In this document: piece after piece, positions 6,209 through 15,320 of the stretch
Layout of the letters: every line of letters starts with the position of its first letter
How positions within the stretch are numbered: the stretch's first letter is position 1
Origin: Amycolatopsis palatopharyngis
GTDB lineage: Bacteria > Actinomycetota > Actinomycetes > Mycobacteriales > Pseudonocardiaceae
Reading direction: 5' to 3'
DNA length: 64,000 nucleotides
Assembly: GCF_003385185.1 (NCBI RefSeq)
Contig: NZ_PQHZ01000015.1
Coordinates: forward strand, 78,725-142,724
Position numbers and translations under genes: made by a program
Notes under the pieces: generated by a model
What the model saw: the letters and a program-made list of their open reading frames with translations, nothing else
Database searches by the model: none
What the model was told of the DNA's origin: nothing

Positions 6209-8757
6209 CGACTCGCCACCTCCGGAAAGCCAAGTAAAACAGGCACTTGCTGCTCCCGTTCGGTCCGGAACGAGATCGTCGGATCCGGTGCTCCCGGCGC
6301 GTTGACGAAGGAGGAGAAGCGGGCCAGCTTCTCCGGGTCCTCCAGCACTCCGCGCCACTCGTCCGCGTAGTCGCCCACGTGCTTGGCCATCGCCGCGTCG
6401 AGGTCATCACAGATGCCGAGACTGTCCTCCATGATCACCGCACGCAGATGGCCGAGGCCGCCTTCCATCTCCTCGATCCAGGGTGCGGTGCGCTGCAACC
6501 GGTCGGCGGTGCGCACGTAGAACATCAGAAACCGGTCGATGGTCCGGATCAGCGTCTCCGAGTCCAGATCGGACGCGAGCAGCTGCGCGTGCCTCGGCAT
6601 CGCGCCGCCGTTGCCGCCGACGTAGAGGTTCCAGCCGTTCTCGGTGGCGATGACGCCGAAGTCCTTCCCGCGCGCCTCGGCGCACTCTCTGGCGCAGCCG
6701 GACACCCCGGCCTTGATCTTGTGCGGCGAGCGCAGGCCCCGGTAACGCAACTCCAGTTCGATCGCCATCCCGACCGAGTCCTGCACGCCGTAGCGACACC
6801 AGGTGGAGCCGACGCAGGACTTGACCGTGCGCAGGGCCTTTCCGTAGGCGTGCCCGGACTCCATCCCCGCGTCCACCAACCGACGCCAGATCAGCGGCAG
6901 CTGATCCACGGTCGCCCCGAAGAGGTCGATCCGCTGCCCGCCGGTGATTTTGGTGTAGAGCCCGAAGTCCCTGGCCACCTCCGCGATCACCAGCAGCTTC
7001 TCCGAGGTGATCTCCCCACCCGGGATGCGTGGTACGACCGAGTAGGTGCCGTTACGCTGCAAATTCGCCAGGTATCTGTCGTTCGTGTCCTGCAGCGTCG
7101 CCTGTTCACCGCTGAGGATGTGGTTGGGGGTGCCGATCAGCGGGGCCAGGGTCGCCAGGATCGAGGCGACGGCAGGCTTGCAGATCGCGCAGCCCTTTCC
7201 GGTGCCGTGCCGGGAGATCAGCTCACTGAACGTGGGGATCCTTGTCGCGTGGACGATCTCGAACAGCTCCGCCCGCGACTGGCTGAAGTGCTCGCAGACC
7301 GCGGTCGACTGTTCGACGCCGCAGGAGTCGAGCAGTTTGCTCAGCATCGGCACGCAGGAGCCGCAGCCCGTTCCCGCGTTGGTACAGCCCTTGATCGCGG
7401 CTACGGTGTCGCAGCCCTTGGCCAGGATCGCCTCGTTGATGGCGCCCTTGCTCACCGCGTTGCAGGAACAGATCTGCGCCTCGTCCGGAAGCGCGTCCAC
7501 GCCGACGCCGCCCTCCGCACCGCCGGACGGGGCGAGGATCGAGGCGGGCGCGGCGGGTAGTGCCCGCCCGACCAGCGGGCGCAGCAGGTTGTAGTCACTC
7601 GCGTCGCCGACCAGCACGCCACCGAGCAGGGTCTTCGCATCGTCGGAGACGACGAGTTTCTTGTAGGTGCCCGAAACCGCGTCGTTCACCACCACCTCGA
7701 GCGCGCCCTCGGTACTCGCATGGGCGTCCCCGAAGCTGGCGACGTCGACGCCGAGCAGCTTGAGCTTGGTGGAGAGATCCGCGCCGGGGAACGTCCCGTC
7801 CCTGCCGAGAAGCTGCGCCGCGACGATCTCGGCCATCGAGTAGCCGGGAGCGACGAGGCCGTAGCAGCGTCCTTCCACCGCGGCACACTCGCCGATCGCG
7901 TACACGTCCGGCACGGCCGTCCGGCACGAGGAGTCCACCAGGATGCCGCCCCGTTCGGCCACCGCCAGTCCGTGCGCTCGCGCGAGGTCGTCGCGCGGGC
8001 GCACGCCCGCCGAGAACACGACGAGGTCGACGTCGAGTTCGGTGCCGTTTCCGAGCTTGGCGAACATCCGGTCGCCATCGCACTCGATCCGCTCCGTGGA
8101 GGTTCCGGTGTGGACGGTGACGTCGAGGTCGGCGACGAGTCCGCGCAGCAGCGCGCCGCCCCCGTCGTCGATCTGCAGCGGCATCAACCGCGGAGCCATC
8201 TCCACGATGTGCGGGGACAGTCCCATGCCCCGCAACGCATTGGCCGCCTCCAATCCCAGCAGGCCACCGCCGACGACCATTCCAGCCCGCCTGCCCCGGA
8301 CCGAGGCCGAGTGCTCGGCCGCCGCACGAATGGCATCGAGGTCCTCGATCGTCCGGTAGACGAAACAACCCGGCAGATCGTGTCCCGCGACGGGCGGGAC
8401 GAACGGCCGCGAACCGGTCGCGAACACGAGCGCGTCGTAAGCCTGCTCGTGTCCGCTGCCGGTGGTTACCGTCCTGCGTTCGGTGTCGACCACGGTGACG
8501 GCATCGCCGAGCCGCAGCTCGACCAGATCGTCACCCGCGTAGTCGGAGCGGTCGAGCTCCAGCGCACTCGCGTCCCAGCTGTCCACATAGGAGGAGAGAG
8601 CGACTCGGTCGTAGGCGGGCCGTGGTTCCTCCGCGAGCACGACCACCCGCCATGCGCCGCCGGTGTCCTCCGCGCGAACGGCCTCCACCAGACGGTGGCC
8701 CACCATTCCGTTGCCGACGACCACCAACGTCCTTGGCACACCAGGGTTTGGCAACAT
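6205..8757 (-). CDS. nirB: Assimilatory NAD(P)H nitrite reductase large subunit NirB
   Basis: An 850-residue subunit that reduces nitrite to ammonium with NAD(P)H, FAD, Fe-S clusters and siroheme. The N-terminal FAD/NAD domain begins with VVVGNGMVGHRLVE, and a second dinucleotide site is at GMVVGGGLLGLEAANAL. A BFD-type [2Fe-2S] domain is near 428-470 (CSCNAVSKGAI, CTNAGTGCGSC). The siroheme/[4Fe-4S] ligands are CVGSTWC near 643 and SGCAREC near 686. The ATG at 8757 gives the usual family length and has a purine-rich GTGGAGGTGG before it; the reading frame is open further upstream, but that extension is not NirB-like. It lies 116 bp after narK and overlaps nirD. Confidence 0.95.
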   Translation of the reverse strand: MLPNPGVPRTLVVVGNGMVGHRLVEAVRAEDTGGAWRVVVLAEEPRPAYDRVALSSYVDSWDASALELDRSDYAGDDLVELRLGDAVTVVDTERRTVTTGSGHEQAYDALVFATGSRPFVPPVAGHDLPGCFVYRTIEDLDAIRAAAEHSASVRGRRAGMVVGGGLLGLEAANALRGMGLSPHIVEMAPRLMPLQIDDGGGALLRGLVADLDVTVHTGTSTERIECDGDRMFAKLGNGTELDVDLVVFSAGVRPRDDLARAHGLAVAERGGILVDSSCRTAVPDVYAIGECAAVEGRCYGLVAPGYSMAEIVAAQLLGRDGTFPGADLSTKLKLLGVDVASFGDAHASTEGALEVVVNDAVSGTYKKLVVSDDAKTLLGGVLVGDASDYNLLRPLVGRALPAAPASILAPSGGAEGGVGVDALPDEAQICSCNAVSKGAINEAILAKGCDTVAAIKGCTNAGTGCGSCVPMLSKLLDSCGVEQSTAVCEHFSQSRAELFEIVHATRIPTFSELISRHGTGKGCAICKPAVASILATLAPLIGTPNHILSGEQATLQDTNDRYLANLQRNGTYSVVPRIPGGEITSEKLLVIAEVARDFGLYTKITGGQRIDLFGATVDQLPLIWRRLVDAGMESGHAYGKALRTVKSCVGSTWCRYGVQDSVGMAIELELRYRGLRSPHKIKAGVSGCARECAEARGKDFGVIATENGWNLYVGGNGGAMPRHAQLLASDLDSETLIRTIDRFLMFYVRTADRLQRTAPWIEEMEGGLGHLRAVIMEDSLGICDDLDAAMAKHVGDYADEWRGVLEDPEKLARFSSFVNAPGAPDPTISFRTEREQQVPVLLGFPEVASR

Positions 8758-8873
8758 CGTCCACCTCCACCTCTCGTGGTTATGGTCATCGCGGCGCATG
8801 TCGGACCTGCTGCCTCGACGTTGCGCCGGTGTTAAGAGAAGCTCCCCTCGCGGATCAGCGAAGGGTGCGCCGA

Positions 8874-10250
8874 TCAGACGCCCGCGTAGGCGAGGCTGGG
8901 GACGCGCGCGATGGCGAAACTCCTGCGCAGGTAGAACCACCAGGTGGTCGCCACACACACGCCGTAGAAGGCGAGGAACGCGTTCAGGGCCGAGGTCAGG
9001 CTCTTGCTCTCACCCTCGAGGGAGAACTTGAACACCAGGTTCACCAGCACTCCGCCGAAGGCGCCGATCGCGCCAGCCACCCCGACCACCGCGGCCGCCT
9101 GGCGTTTGGCCGAGGTCATCAGCTCACCGAGGTCCTCGCCGGTCTCCGACGCCCTGGACCTGGCGTTCGCCGAGAAGATCATCGGGATCATCCGGTAGGT
9201 CGAGCCGTTCCCGATTCCGGTGAGCACGAACAGCAGGATGAACGAACCGAAGAACAGCGCGAAGCTCTGCTGCGCCACACCCACCAGCACTCCGACGGTG
9301 CCGATCGCCATCCCGACGAAGTTGAGCAGGGTGATCCGCGCACCTCCGATGCGGTCGGCCAGCCAGCCGCCGAACGGCCGGGTGATCGAGCCGATGAGAG
9401 CGCCGAGGAAGGCCAGGGCCACGAAGTTCTCGAACTCGACGAAACTGATCTTGATCAGCGAGGGGAAGGCGAAGGAGAAGCCGATGAACGAACCGAACGT
9501 GCCGATGTAGAGCAGCGACATGATCCAGGTGTGCTTGCTGTACATGGCGAGTTTGTAGGAGGTGCCGTCCGGACGGGCCTGGGTGAGGCTGTCCATGAAG
9601 AACCAGGAGCACAATGCCGCGATCAGGATCACCGGCATCCACATCAGCGCGGCGTACGCCAGCTGGATCCCCGTGCCGAGGCTGATCACGATCGGCACGA
9701 ACAACTGGGTCACGGCCACCCCGAGGTTGCCGCCCGCGGCGTTCAGCCCGAGCGCGAGGCCCTTCTTACCCTCGGGAAAGAAGAACGAGATGTTCGCCAT
9801 CGAAGAGGAGAAGTTCCCGCCACCGAAGCCCATCGCGCCCGCCGTGAGCAGGAAGAACCAGTACGGAGCCTCGGTGGTCACCGCGATCAGCAGCATCGTG
9901 CACGGGATCGTGAGCAGTCCTGCGCTGATGGTCGTCCACGCCCTGCCACCGAACTTCGGCACCGCGAAGGTGTACGGCACGCGCAGCGCGGCGCCGATCA
10001 GATTCGGCAGGATCAGCAGCCAGAACGTCTGCCCCACGCTGAACGCGAAGCCGGCATCGCCGAGGCTCACCACGACGATGCTCATCAGGATCCACACGTT
10101 GAACCCGAGATGCTCGGCGAGGATGGAAAAACCCAGGTTCCGCCAGGCCGTCCGCTTTCCGGTGCGCGCCCAGAAACCGGGGTCCTCCGGTTCCCACTTC
10201 TCGATCCAGCGTCCTTTTCGCACTGCCGGCTCGTCGGTAATCACACTCAT
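8874..10250 (-). CDS. narK: Nitrate/nitrite MFS transporter NarK
   Basis: A 458-residue, 12-segment major facilitator. It contains the nitrate signature glycine-rich segments AGAMGFGGGNFSSSMANISF in the fifth helix region and LTGIGNGSTYRMIPMIFSAN in the eleventh. Arg in RVPYTFAVPKFGGRAW and the segment ALGLNAAGGNLGVAVTQL match NarK/NasA porters. The ATG at 10250 follows AAGGAGCAG. It lies in the cytoplasmic membrane and would import nitrate (or exchange nitrate and nitrite) for the reductases encoded on either side of it. Longer upstream readings add a low-complexity proline-rich stretch and were rejected. Confidence 0.93.
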   Translation of the reverse strand: MSVITDEPAVRKGRWIEKWEPEDPGFWARTGKRTAWRNLGFSILAEHLGFNVWILMSIVVVSLGDAGFAFSVGQTFWLLILPNLIGAALRVPYTFAVPKFGGRAWTTISAGLLTIPCTMLLIAVTTEAPYWFFLLTAGAMGFGGGNFSSSMANISFFFPEGKKGLALGLNAAGGNLGVAVTQLFVPIVISLGTGIQLAYAALMWMPVILIAALCSWFFMDSLTQARPDGTSYKLAMYSKHTWIMSLLYIGTFGSFIGFSFAFPSLIKISFVEFENFVALAFLGALIGSITRPFGGWLADRIGGARITLLNFVGMAIGTVGVLVGVAQQSFALFFGSFILLFVLTGIGNGSTYRMIPMIFSANARSRASETGEDLGELMTSAKRQAAAVVGVAGAIGAFGGVLVNLVFKFSLEGESKSLTSALNAFLAFYGVCVATTWWFYLRRSFAIARVPSLAYAGV

Positions 10251-10317
10251 CTGGTCTGCTCCTTGTGCTTCGTGATGGACGTCCGATCGCGCCGGGCGCG
10301 GGATCGGGACGTCGGCG

Positions 10318-11766
10318 TCAGGCGGTGGTGGTGAGCCAGTCGGCGATGCCACAGACGGCGTCGGCGCAGGACCCGCATCCGGTGGTGGCCCGCGTCGCCC
10401 GCGCCAGTTCCGGCACGGTCGTCGCCCCGGAGCGCCACGCCTCGACGAGCTTTCCCTTGCTCACGGTGTTGCACCGGCATACGACGGCGCTCGCGGGCAG
10501 GTCGGCCGGGCTCGCCGCGACCGGCGCCGAACCTCCCGGTGTGCCCCTGCCCATGAGCAGGCCGAGCCGGTCGTCGGGCAGCGGGGTCGACCTGTCGTAA
10601 AGCTGGGTCACCGTGGCGGCGGCCTCCGGTGCGCCGAGCAGGATGGCGCCCGCGATCTTGTTCTCCCGCACCACGATCCGCGCGTAGCGGCCCCTGCCCG
10701 CGTCACTCACGCTGACGACCTCGGTGCCCGCGTCGTCCTGCCCCGCCTGCGCGTCGCCGAAGGCGGCCAGGTCCACGCCCCGCGCCTTCAACCGGGTGAG
10801 CACGGCCGTGCCGCGATAACGGGCGGCGGCGTCCGTTCCGGTCAACAGGTCCGCCAGCACCTCGGCCTGCTCCCAGGCAGGCTGCACGAGCCCGGAGACC
10901 GTGCCGGGATGCTGCGCGCAGTCTCCGATCGCGTGCACCCGCCCGTCGCTCGTGCGCAGTGCGTCGTCCACCAGCACTCCGCGATCCACGGCGAGTCCGG
11001 CGTGGACCGCCAGCGCGGTGTTGGCTCGCACACCGGCGGAGACGACGACGAGGTCGGCCTGCACATGGGAGTCGTCGGCGAGCTTCAGCCCGTCGCCGGG
11101 CAGATACCGCGCCGCGGTGGTGCCGAGCCGGAAGTCGATCCCCAGCTCGCCCAGTGTCCGCGCCAGCGCCTTGCCGCCTTCCGCGTCGAGTTGCCGCTCC
11201 ATCAGGTGCTCGGGCGGATGTACCACGGTCACCAGGTTGCCGCGGCCCGCGAGACCCCGGGCCGCTTCGAGCCCGAGCAGTCCACCGCCCAGCACGGCGA
11301 CCGGTGCCCCGACCCGCGCGGCGGACAGAATCCGGTCGCAGTCCGCGAGCGTGCGGAAAGTGACGACACCCGGGGCGAGACTCCCGTCGTCGAAGCACAA
11401 CCCCTCCGTCGGCGGAATCCACGGGTCGGCCCCGGTCGCGAGCACCAGCCCGTCGTAGTCCACAGTGGATCCGTCGGAGAGGTGCACGACGCGGTGTGCT
11501 CGGTCGATCCGCACCGCGGTGACCCCGGTCCGGAGGTCGACGCCCTGCCTGCCCGCCCAGTCCTCGTCGTGCAGCCGCACCGAGTCCAGCTTCATCGTGC
11601 CCGCGAGCACCGAGGACAGCAGCACCCGGTTGTACGCGGGTTCCCGCTCCGCCCCGACCACGGTCAGCTCCACCGTTCGTGCCTCCGGGTCGCGCCTGCG
11701 GATCTCCTCGGCGAGGCGCGATCCCGCCATGCCGTATCCGAGAACGACCACCTTTCGCGATGTCAT
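10318..11766 (-). CDS. FAD-dependent oxidoreductase with C-terminal BFD-like [2Fe-2S] domain, nitrate reductase electron-transfer subunit
   Basis: A 482-residue protein resembling the first half of NirB. It has an FAD site (VVVLGYGMAGSRLAEEI), a conserved LLSSVLAG segment, a second Rossmann motif (VAVLGGGLLGLEAARGLAG), and GVLVDDALRTSDGRVHAIGD. The C-terminal BFD domain has CRCNTVSKGKLVEAW and CGSC, four cysteines suited to a [2Fe-2S] cluster. In assimilatory nitrate reductases such a subunit passes electrons from NAD(P)H to the molybdenum subunit. The ATG overlaps the stop of the catalytic subunit by ATGA, which supports that pairing. NasB is a reasonable alternative name, but symbols vary among actinobacteria. 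Confidence 0.88.
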   Translation of the reverse strand: MTSRKVVVLGYGMAGSRLAEEIRRRDPEARTVELTVVGAEREPAYNRVLLSSVLAGTMKLDSVRLHDEDWAGRQGVDLRTGVTAVRIDRAHRVVHLSDGSTVDYDGLVLATGADPWIPPTEGLCFDDGSLAPGVVTFRTLADCDRILSAARVGAPVAVLGGGLLGLEAARGLAGRGNLVTVVHPPEHLMERQLDAEGGKALARTLGELGIDFRLGTTAARYLPGDGLKLADDSHVQADLVVVSAGVRANTALAVHAGLAVDRGVLVDDALRTSDGRVHAIGDCAQHPGTVSGLVQPAWEQAEVLADLLTGTDAAARYRGTAVLTRLKARGVDLAAFGDAQAGQDDAGTEVVSVSDAGRGRYARIVVRENKIAGAILLGAPEAAATVTQLYDRSTPLPDDRLGLLMGRGTPGGSAPVAASPADLPASAVVCRCNTVSKGKLVEAWRSGATTVPELARATRATTGCGSCADAVCGIADWLTTTA

Positions 11767-13883
11767 GACGCCTCCTCGGCCGCGGTGTGGGCTGTGGCCA
11801 GGCGGACCGCGCAGACCTTGAACTCCGGCATCCTGCTGGTCGGGTCCAGCACGGGATTGGTGAGCAGGTTCGCCCGCTCGTCACCCGCGAAGTGGAAGGG
11901 CAGGAACACCAGGTCCAGCCGCATCGACGGCAGGCACCGGACGATGGCCGTCGCCTCACCCCGGCGCGAGGTGATGCGTGCCAGCTCCCCCTCGGACAGG
12001 CCGTACCGCGCCGCCGTGTCCGGATGTATCTCCACAAAGGACCTCGGAACCAGATCGTTCAGCTCGTCGACGAGCCGGGTCTGCGCACCGGACTGATAGT
12101 GCTGCAGTACCCGCCCGGTGGTGGCCTGCAAGGGAAACTCGGCGTCCTGCGGCTCCGCGGGTCCGATGTGCTCGACCGGGAAGAAACGCGCGCGGCCGTC
12201 GGGGTGCGCGAAACCGTCGAGAAACATCCTGGGAGTACCCGGATGGTCATCGGCGGGCACCGGCCAGTGCAGTGCCTCCCCTGCCCGCAGGCGTTCGTAG
12301 CTGATGCCGGAGTAGTCGGCGGGGCCGCCTTTCGACGCGGCGCGCAGTTCGGTGAAGACGGATTCCGCGTCTGCGGGGAAGGCATGCGGGGGAAAGCCGA
12401 GCCTGGTCGCGAGCCCGGCGAGTAGCTCCAGGTCCGTGCGGACCCCCTCCGACGGCTCGAGCGCGCGCCTGCGCAGCAGCACCCTGCCCTCGAGGTTGGT
12501 CATCGTCCCGTCCTCTTCGGCCCACTGGGTGACCGGGAACACCACATCGGCCATGGCAGCGGTTTCGGAGAGGACGAGATCGGCGACCACGAGTAGATCG
12601 AGGTCGGCAAGACGGTCGGTGACGTGCCCCGCGGAGGGCGCGGAGACGACGACGTTGCTGCCGAACACGAGCAGCGCACTCGGGCCGGATTCGGTCCCCA
12701 ACGCGTCGAGCAGTTCGTAGGCAGACCGGCCCGGCCCGGGAAGAGTCGCGGGGTCGACGCCCCAGACACCCGCGACATGCTCGCGGGCGGCCGGGTCGTC
12801 GATCCGGCGGTAACCGGGCAACTGGTCGGCCTTCTGCCCGTGCTCCCTGCCGCCCTGGCCGTTGCCCTGCCCGGTCAGGCAGCCGTAGCCGGAGCCCGGC
12901 GTGCCGGGGAGACCGAGCGCGAGGGCCAGGTTGATCCAGGCGCTCACCATGTTCGCGCCGTTGGCGTGCTGCTCGCTGCCCCGGCCCGTGAGCACATAGG
13001 TGTTCGCGGCGGTCGCGAGGATCCGGGCCGCCTTGCGCTGATCGGCGGCAGCGACGCCGGTGACGCGTTCGGCCCGTTCCGGCCACCACGCGGCCGCCGC
13101 GTGCCAGACCTCATCGAAGCCGGTGGTCCTGCTGTCCACATAGGTTTGGTCCAGGTACCCGTCCGCGACGACTGCGTGCAGAATTCCCAGTGCCAGAGCC
13201 AGATCCGTGCCCGGCGCGGGAGCGAGGTGCAGGCTCGCCTGCTCGGCCGTCGGGGTGCGGCGCGGGTCCACGACGACGAGCCCGCCAGCAGCCCGCGCCT
13301 TGCGCAGGTGCTGGGTGAACGGCGGCATCGTCTCCGCCGGGTTGCTGCCCGCGAGCAGGACCGCGTCAGCCCCGGCGAGATCGGTGACGGGAAACGGCAT
13401 ACCCCGATCGACGCCGAACGCCCTGAGCCCCGCGGCCGCCGCCGAGGACATACAGAACCGGCCGTTGTAGTCGATCTGCGAGGTGCCCAGCGCGATCCGG
13501 GCGAACTTGCCCAGCAGGTACGACTTCTCGTTGGTCAGCCCGCCGCCGCCGAACACCGCGACCGCGTCCGCGCCGCGTTCACTGCGAATCGAGCGAAGCC
13601 GGTCCGCGACCAGGTCCAGGGCTTCGTCCCAGCTCGCGGGTCGCAGCTCACCGTCCCGCCGGACCAAGGGCTTGGTCAGCCTTCGTGGCGACCCGAGTAG
13701 CGCCGCCGAGGTCCAGCCCTTCTGGCAGAGCCCGCCCGCGTTCGTCGGGAAGTCCCTCGGCGCCACCTCAGCCTTGGCGGTGACGGTCATCGCGCATTGC
13801 AGCGCGCAGTACGGGCAATGGGTGTCGGTCCGGGCCGGGCTCGTCGCGTCTTGCGCCCGTGTTCCCTCTGCCGTCAGCGTCAC
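11763..13883 (-). CDS. nasA: Assimilatory nitrate reductase catalytic subunit (molybdopterin oxidoreductase)
   Basis: A 706-residue cytoplasmic Mo-bisMGD enzyme reducing nitrate to nitrite. The N-terminal [4Fe-4S] ligands are C23, C26, C30 (CPYCALQC) and C53 (GGLCQKGW). The probable molybdenum ligand is C144 in YNGRFCMSSAAAAGLRAFG, the cysteine type expected for Nas/Nap enzymes. Later cofactor segments include LLAGSNPAETMPPF, LTGRGSEQHANGANMVSAW and GCLTGQGNGQGGREHGQKAD. The C-terminal MGD-binding domain (QATTGRVLQHYQSGAQT; LFLP-type segment VFLPFHFAGDERANLLT) is present. It is the first gene of the operon. No twin-arginine signal is seen, consistent with assimilation rather than periplasmic respiration. 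Confidence 0.93.
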   Translation of the reverse strand: MTLTAEGTRAQDATSPARTDTHCPYCALQCAMTVTAKAEVAPRDFPTNAGGLCQKGWTSAALLGSPRRLTKPLVRRDGELRPASWDEALDLVADRLRSIRSERGADAVAVFGGGGLTNEKSYLLGKFARIALGTSQIDYNGRFCMSSAAAAGLRAFGVDRGMPFPVTDLAGADAVLLAGSNPAETMPPFTQHLRKARAAGGLVVVDPRRTPTAEQASLHLAPAPGTDLALALGILHAVVADGYLDQTYVDSRTTGFDEVWHAAAAWWPERAERVTGVAAADQRKAARILATAANTYVLTGRGSEQHANGANMVSAWINLALALGLPGTPGSGYGCLTGQGNGQGGREHGQKADQLPGYRRIDDPAAREHVAGVWGVDPATLPGPGRSAYELLDALGTESGPSALLVFGSNVVVSAPSAGHVTDRLADLDLLVVADLVLSETAAMADVVFPVTQWAEEDGTMTNLEGRVLLRRRALEPSEGVRTDLELLAGLATRLGFPPHAFPADAESVFTELRAASKGGPADYSGISYERLRAGEALHWPVPADDHPGTPRMFLDGFAHPDGRARFFPVEHIGPAEPQDAEFPLQATTGRVLQHYQSGAQTRLVDELNDLVPRSFVEIHPDTAARYGLSEGELARITSRRGEATAIVRCLPSMRLDLVFLPFHFAGDERANLLTNPVLDPTSRMPEFKVCAVRLATAHTAAEEAS

Positions 13884-13938
13884 GGATACCTCCTGCTCGT
13901 CGGCGGCAGTACCGACGCTAGGCAGGACGTGTTACCCG

Positions 13939-13967
13939 GAAACGTTCCAATGTTTCAGGCATGCGAC
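13939..13967 (-). promoter_or_regulatory. Candidate GlnR-type site upstream of the nitrate operon
   Basis: Read on the minus strand: GTCGC (13967-13963), 6 bp, GAAAC (13956-13952), 8 bp, GTTTC (13943-13939). The GTnAC-N6-GAAAC half fits the actinobacterial GlnR consensus with one mismatch, and the GAAAC/GTTTC pair forms a dyad. It lies 56-84 bp before the nitrate reductase start. Nitrogen control by GlnR is expected for this operon; this particular site is a prediction. Confidence 0.4.
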
Positions 13968-14015
13968 ATTGCGCCGCCGATGCCCGGACCTGTTTGTGAG
14001 ATCCGGCGCCAGCGC

Positions 14016-14486
14016 TCAGACCCGGCCGAAGCGGCGGAGGAGGCGTGCGTGCCGGTGCCGGAACAGCCGCGGCACCACTTCGCGCAGCACGGCGCCGGTA
14101 CCGGCGAACCGTGGCTGGAACTCGACCCGGTCCACCAGCAGGCAACCGCGCTCGGTCGGGGTCAGCGTGCGTTCGTGCTCCCAGCTCGCGGCACTGAGCA
14201 TGCGCGATCGCTCCAGGAACCTGTGTGGTGGCTCGATCTCCACGATCGCGATGTCGTCGTAGTCGACGGGGAGTACGCCGAACACCAGGAGCACGCTCTT
14301 CCCGAGTTTCGCGGGAGAAGCCAGCTCGAGCGATCCACCCGCGCGCAGCCGGGATGGCACCGTCATCCGCAGCAACGGGCGCAGTTCGTCGTTGATCCCC
14401 GCGAAACTCGTGACGTGTGCCCACAACGGTTCGACCGATACGGCGAGTTCGGTCTGGATCCGCACCACGGGTCGCTGAGCGGTCAC
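14016..14486 (-). CDS. SRPBCC (START-like) family protein
   Basis: A 156-residue protein with the alternating pattern of a polyketide-cyclase/START fold: VVRIQTELAVSVEPLWAHVT at the N-terminus, RAGGSLELASPAKLGKSVLL in the middle and a long C-terminal helix (AVLREVVPRLFRHRHARLLR). These proteins bind hydrophobic ligands in a cavity; no catalytic residues are recognisable. I chose the GTG at 14486, which overlaps the TIGR02569 stop as GTGA; upstream in-frame codons only read through that gene. It is the last gene of the moeZ-TIGR02569 group. The ligand is unknown. Confidence 0.75.
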   Translation of the reverse strand: MTAQRPVVRIQTELAVSVEPLWAHVTSFAGINDELRPLLRMTVPSRLRAGGSLELASPAKLGKSVLLVFGVLPVDYDDIAIVEIEPPHRFLERSRMLSAASWEHERTLTPTERGCLLVDRVEFQPRFAGTGAVLREVVPRLFRHRHARLLRRFGRV

Positions 14487-15280
14487 AGCGTCTCGCTCAC
14501 CTCGTGCGCCGCGTCCAGCAGGCCGTCGAGCGCGGCCCTTGTCGAGCGCGGGTGCAGCGCGTGCAGCGCCAGCCGGAACAGCGTCGCGCGCAACAACAGC
14601 TGCGGCCACTCCGGCAGATGCGCCCAGCGGTGAAGCAGGTCCGCCTCCGCGCCGCCCCAGGCGAGGGCGTCCACGGCAGCCACCGCGGCTCCCCATTCGG
14701 CAGGGCGGAAGTAGGGGGTGAAGTCGACGATCCCTGGTGGCGCGTCCCCGTCGAACAGCACGGTGCCGAACAGTTCGCCGTGCACGACCTGGTCTTTTCC
14801 GTGCACCTTCCGCCGGGCACCCGAGAGCACCTCGAACCAGCGGCCACCCTTGGTCTCGTCGAGTTCGAGGTGCTGCTCCTCCCAGGCCACCCGATCGGCC
14901 ACGGCTGCGACGTCATCACGCGCGGGCAGGAACGACGGCCGGGGCAGATGCGCGGTCGCCTGGTGCAGCTTGATCGCGGTCAGCAGGACCTCGTCGTACC
15001 GATGTTCGGCGGTGCCGGTGAGGTAGCGGTAGGCCCGCCAGCCCGCGAGCAGGTGGCGGCCGTCGGTGGAACGGATCGGGCGCGCGACGCGCAGATCCGG
15101 CACCTCCAGCTGTTCCAGGGTGCGCGCCAGCCACACGGCATGCGCCCGATCGGTGACCGGTTTGAGCACGACCGGGCCACAGCGCCACGAATCACTGCCG
15201 GGCAGTGGCTCGGCCTCGGTGACATCGGCCCCGAACGCCGCGCACACGTGCGCGGGCGGGGGCTGTCGCGGTGGGGGCAC
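14483..15280 (-). CDS. TIGR02569 family actinobacterial protein (kinase-like fold)
   Basis: A 265-residue protein recognised as TIGR02569, an actinobacterial family found beside moeZ, as in Mycobacterium (Rv3205c next to Rv3206c). The segments DKTDVVHGELFGTVLFDG-like (seen as DQVVHGELFGTVLFDGDAPP), GIVDFTPYFRPAEWGAAVAA and VVLKPVTDRAHAVWLARTLE recall aminoglycoside-phosphotransferase-like kinases, with the catalytic-loop H-x-E and a later I-V-D. The reading frame extends upstream, but the GTG at 15280 gives family length and leaves a 40-bp gap to moeZ; I see no strong ribosome binding site. Substrate unknown. Confidence 0.75.
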   Translation of the reverse strand: MPPPRQPPPAHVCAAFGADVTEAEPLPGSDSWRCGPVVLKPVTDRAHAVWLARTLEQLEVPDLRVARPIRSTDGRHLLAGWRAYRYLTGTAEHRYDEVLLTAIKLHQATAHLPRPSFLPARDDVAAVADRVAWEEQHLELDETKGGRWFEVLSGARRKVHGKDQVVHGELFGTVLFDGDAPPGIVDFTPYFRPAEWGAAVAAVDALAWGGAEADLLHRWAHLPEWPQLLLRATLFRLALHALHPRSTRAALDGLLDAAHEVSETL

Positions 15281-15320
15281 GGTGACCGACGTTACCGTTC
15301 CCCCACCGCTGACACATGGA

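Noticed and set aside
8758..8958. N-terminal extension of NirB (67 more codons in frame)
   Set aside because: The extension has no NirB likeness, while the ATG at 8757 gives family length and has a purine-rich site before it.
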